A stretch of 6,045 nt of DNA from Candidatus Woesearchaeota archaeon (GTDB lineage Archaea; Nanobdellota; Nanobdellia; Woesearchaeales; UBA11576). The stretch lies in assembly GCA_016219765.1 (NCBI GenBank), contig JACRKM010000073.1:1-6045 (forward strand). The letters are read 5' to 3'. Under the pieces are notes generated by a model. It ran no database searches. It saw nothing but the letters and a program-made list of their open reading frames with translations, and was not told the DNA's origin. A program made the translations under genes and the position numbers. Position 1 is the stretch's first letter, and each line of letters opens with the position of its first letter. This document shows, piece by piece, positions 5,696 through 6,045 of the stretch.

Positions 5696-6045
5696 ATGCA
5701 ACCTGACATCAAAAGGATAGCAACGATAAGGAAACATCTCGGACTGACTCAGACAGAGTTTGCCAAGCAGGCGGGCGTCAGCCAGTCGCTCATCGCGAAG
5801 ATCGAGGCAGGGAACATAGATCCGACATACTCACGAGTCCAGCAGATATTCTCAGCCATAGAAAGACTGTCGAGTGAACCACAACTCTGCGCAAAAGACG
5901 TCATGAACACACACCTTGTCACAGTCGAACCGCAAGCGCACGTGCAGCAGATAGCGAAACTGATGAACACAAAATCGATATCACAGATACCTGTCGTTGA
6001 ACACAGGCAGATCGTCGGCATGATCACAGAGCGCGAGATAGTTGA
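5696..6045 (+). CDS. archaeal-type HTH (XRE) plus CBS-domain transcriptional regulator (3' end beyond window)
   Basis: 116 codons from ATG 5696, running off the window. Residues about 5-57 form an XRE/Cro helix-turn-helix: IRKHLGLTQTEFAKQAG, then the recognition helix VSQSLIAKIEAGN (28-40). Residues about 64-116 begin a CBS domain: CAKDVMNTHLVTVEPQAHV, then MNTKSISQIPVVEHRQIVGM and the typical closing ITEREIV. The family (COG3620-like) is common in archaea and usually has two CBS motifs, so a second probably follows outside the window. CBS pairs bind adenosyl ligands such as AMP, ATP or AdoMet, suggesting DNA binding tuned by such a ligand. The leaderless promoter, candidate operator and adjacent MITE are described separately. 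The gene is divergent from the DUF2283 gene. Confidence 0.94.
   Translation, partial: MQPDIKRIATIRKHLGLTQTEFAKQAGVSQSLIAKIEAGNIDPTYSRVQQIFSAIERLSSEPQLCAKDVMNTHLVTVEPQAHVQQIAKLMNTKSISQIPVVEHRQIVGMITEREIV

Noticed and set aside
5494..5712. 72-codon minus-strand open frame
   Set aside because: It spans the MITE, its inverted repeats and the regulator promoter; composition is that of the palindromic element.

Overview
The window reads as a piece of an archaeal chromosome of moderate GC, probably from a DPANN-type lineage (Woesearchaeota-like; the lineage is inference). The archaeal signs are TATA boxes about 26 nt before likely transcript starts, one or two nearly leaderless genes, oligo-T terminators without hairpins, and an XRE-HTH plus CBS regulator of the archaeal type. 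Against that background the methionine adenosyltransferase is the bacterial-type MetK, which most archaea lack.

Layout, left to right. Positions 3-131 (+) appear to be the 3' end of a gene that starts outside the window. It is followed closely by a large gene (147-2141, +) whose N-terminal third looks like a degenerate class I SAM-methyltransferase fold and whose C-terminus carries three copies of a ~45-residue helical repeat around a Thr/Pro-rich linker. Its end overlaps, tail to tail by 8 bp, a DedA-family membrane protein gene (2134-2763, -). A second membrane protein gene of unknown family (2892-3491, -) lies upstream of dedA and could be cotranscribed with it. A ~295-bp AT-rich divergent region (3492-3788) then holds the metK promoter, a perfect tandem decamer and a palindrome. 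metK (3789-5018, +) follows, and is convergent with a small DUF2283 gene (5106-5318, -); each has its own oligo-T terminator in the 87-bp gap.

The 377-bp region 5319-5695 separates the DUF2283 gene from a divergent HTH-CBS regulator gene (5696 to the window end, +). It contains TATA boxes for both genes and, between them, a 207-bp element (5443-5649) with perfect 13-bp terminal inverted repeats and a perfect 9-bp target-site duplication. This is a textbook MITE structure, inserted just upstream of the regulator promoter. Its arms fold into a long imperfect stem with extra hairpins.

Two further points stand out. The palindrome AGAATWATTCT occurs once upstream of the metK TATA box and once just downstream of the TATA box of the HTH-CBS gene. 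Because some CBS domains bind AdoMet or other adenosyl ligands, a regulatory link between this regulator and AdoMet synthesis is a testable idea. No tRNA, rRNA or CRISPR array is visible.
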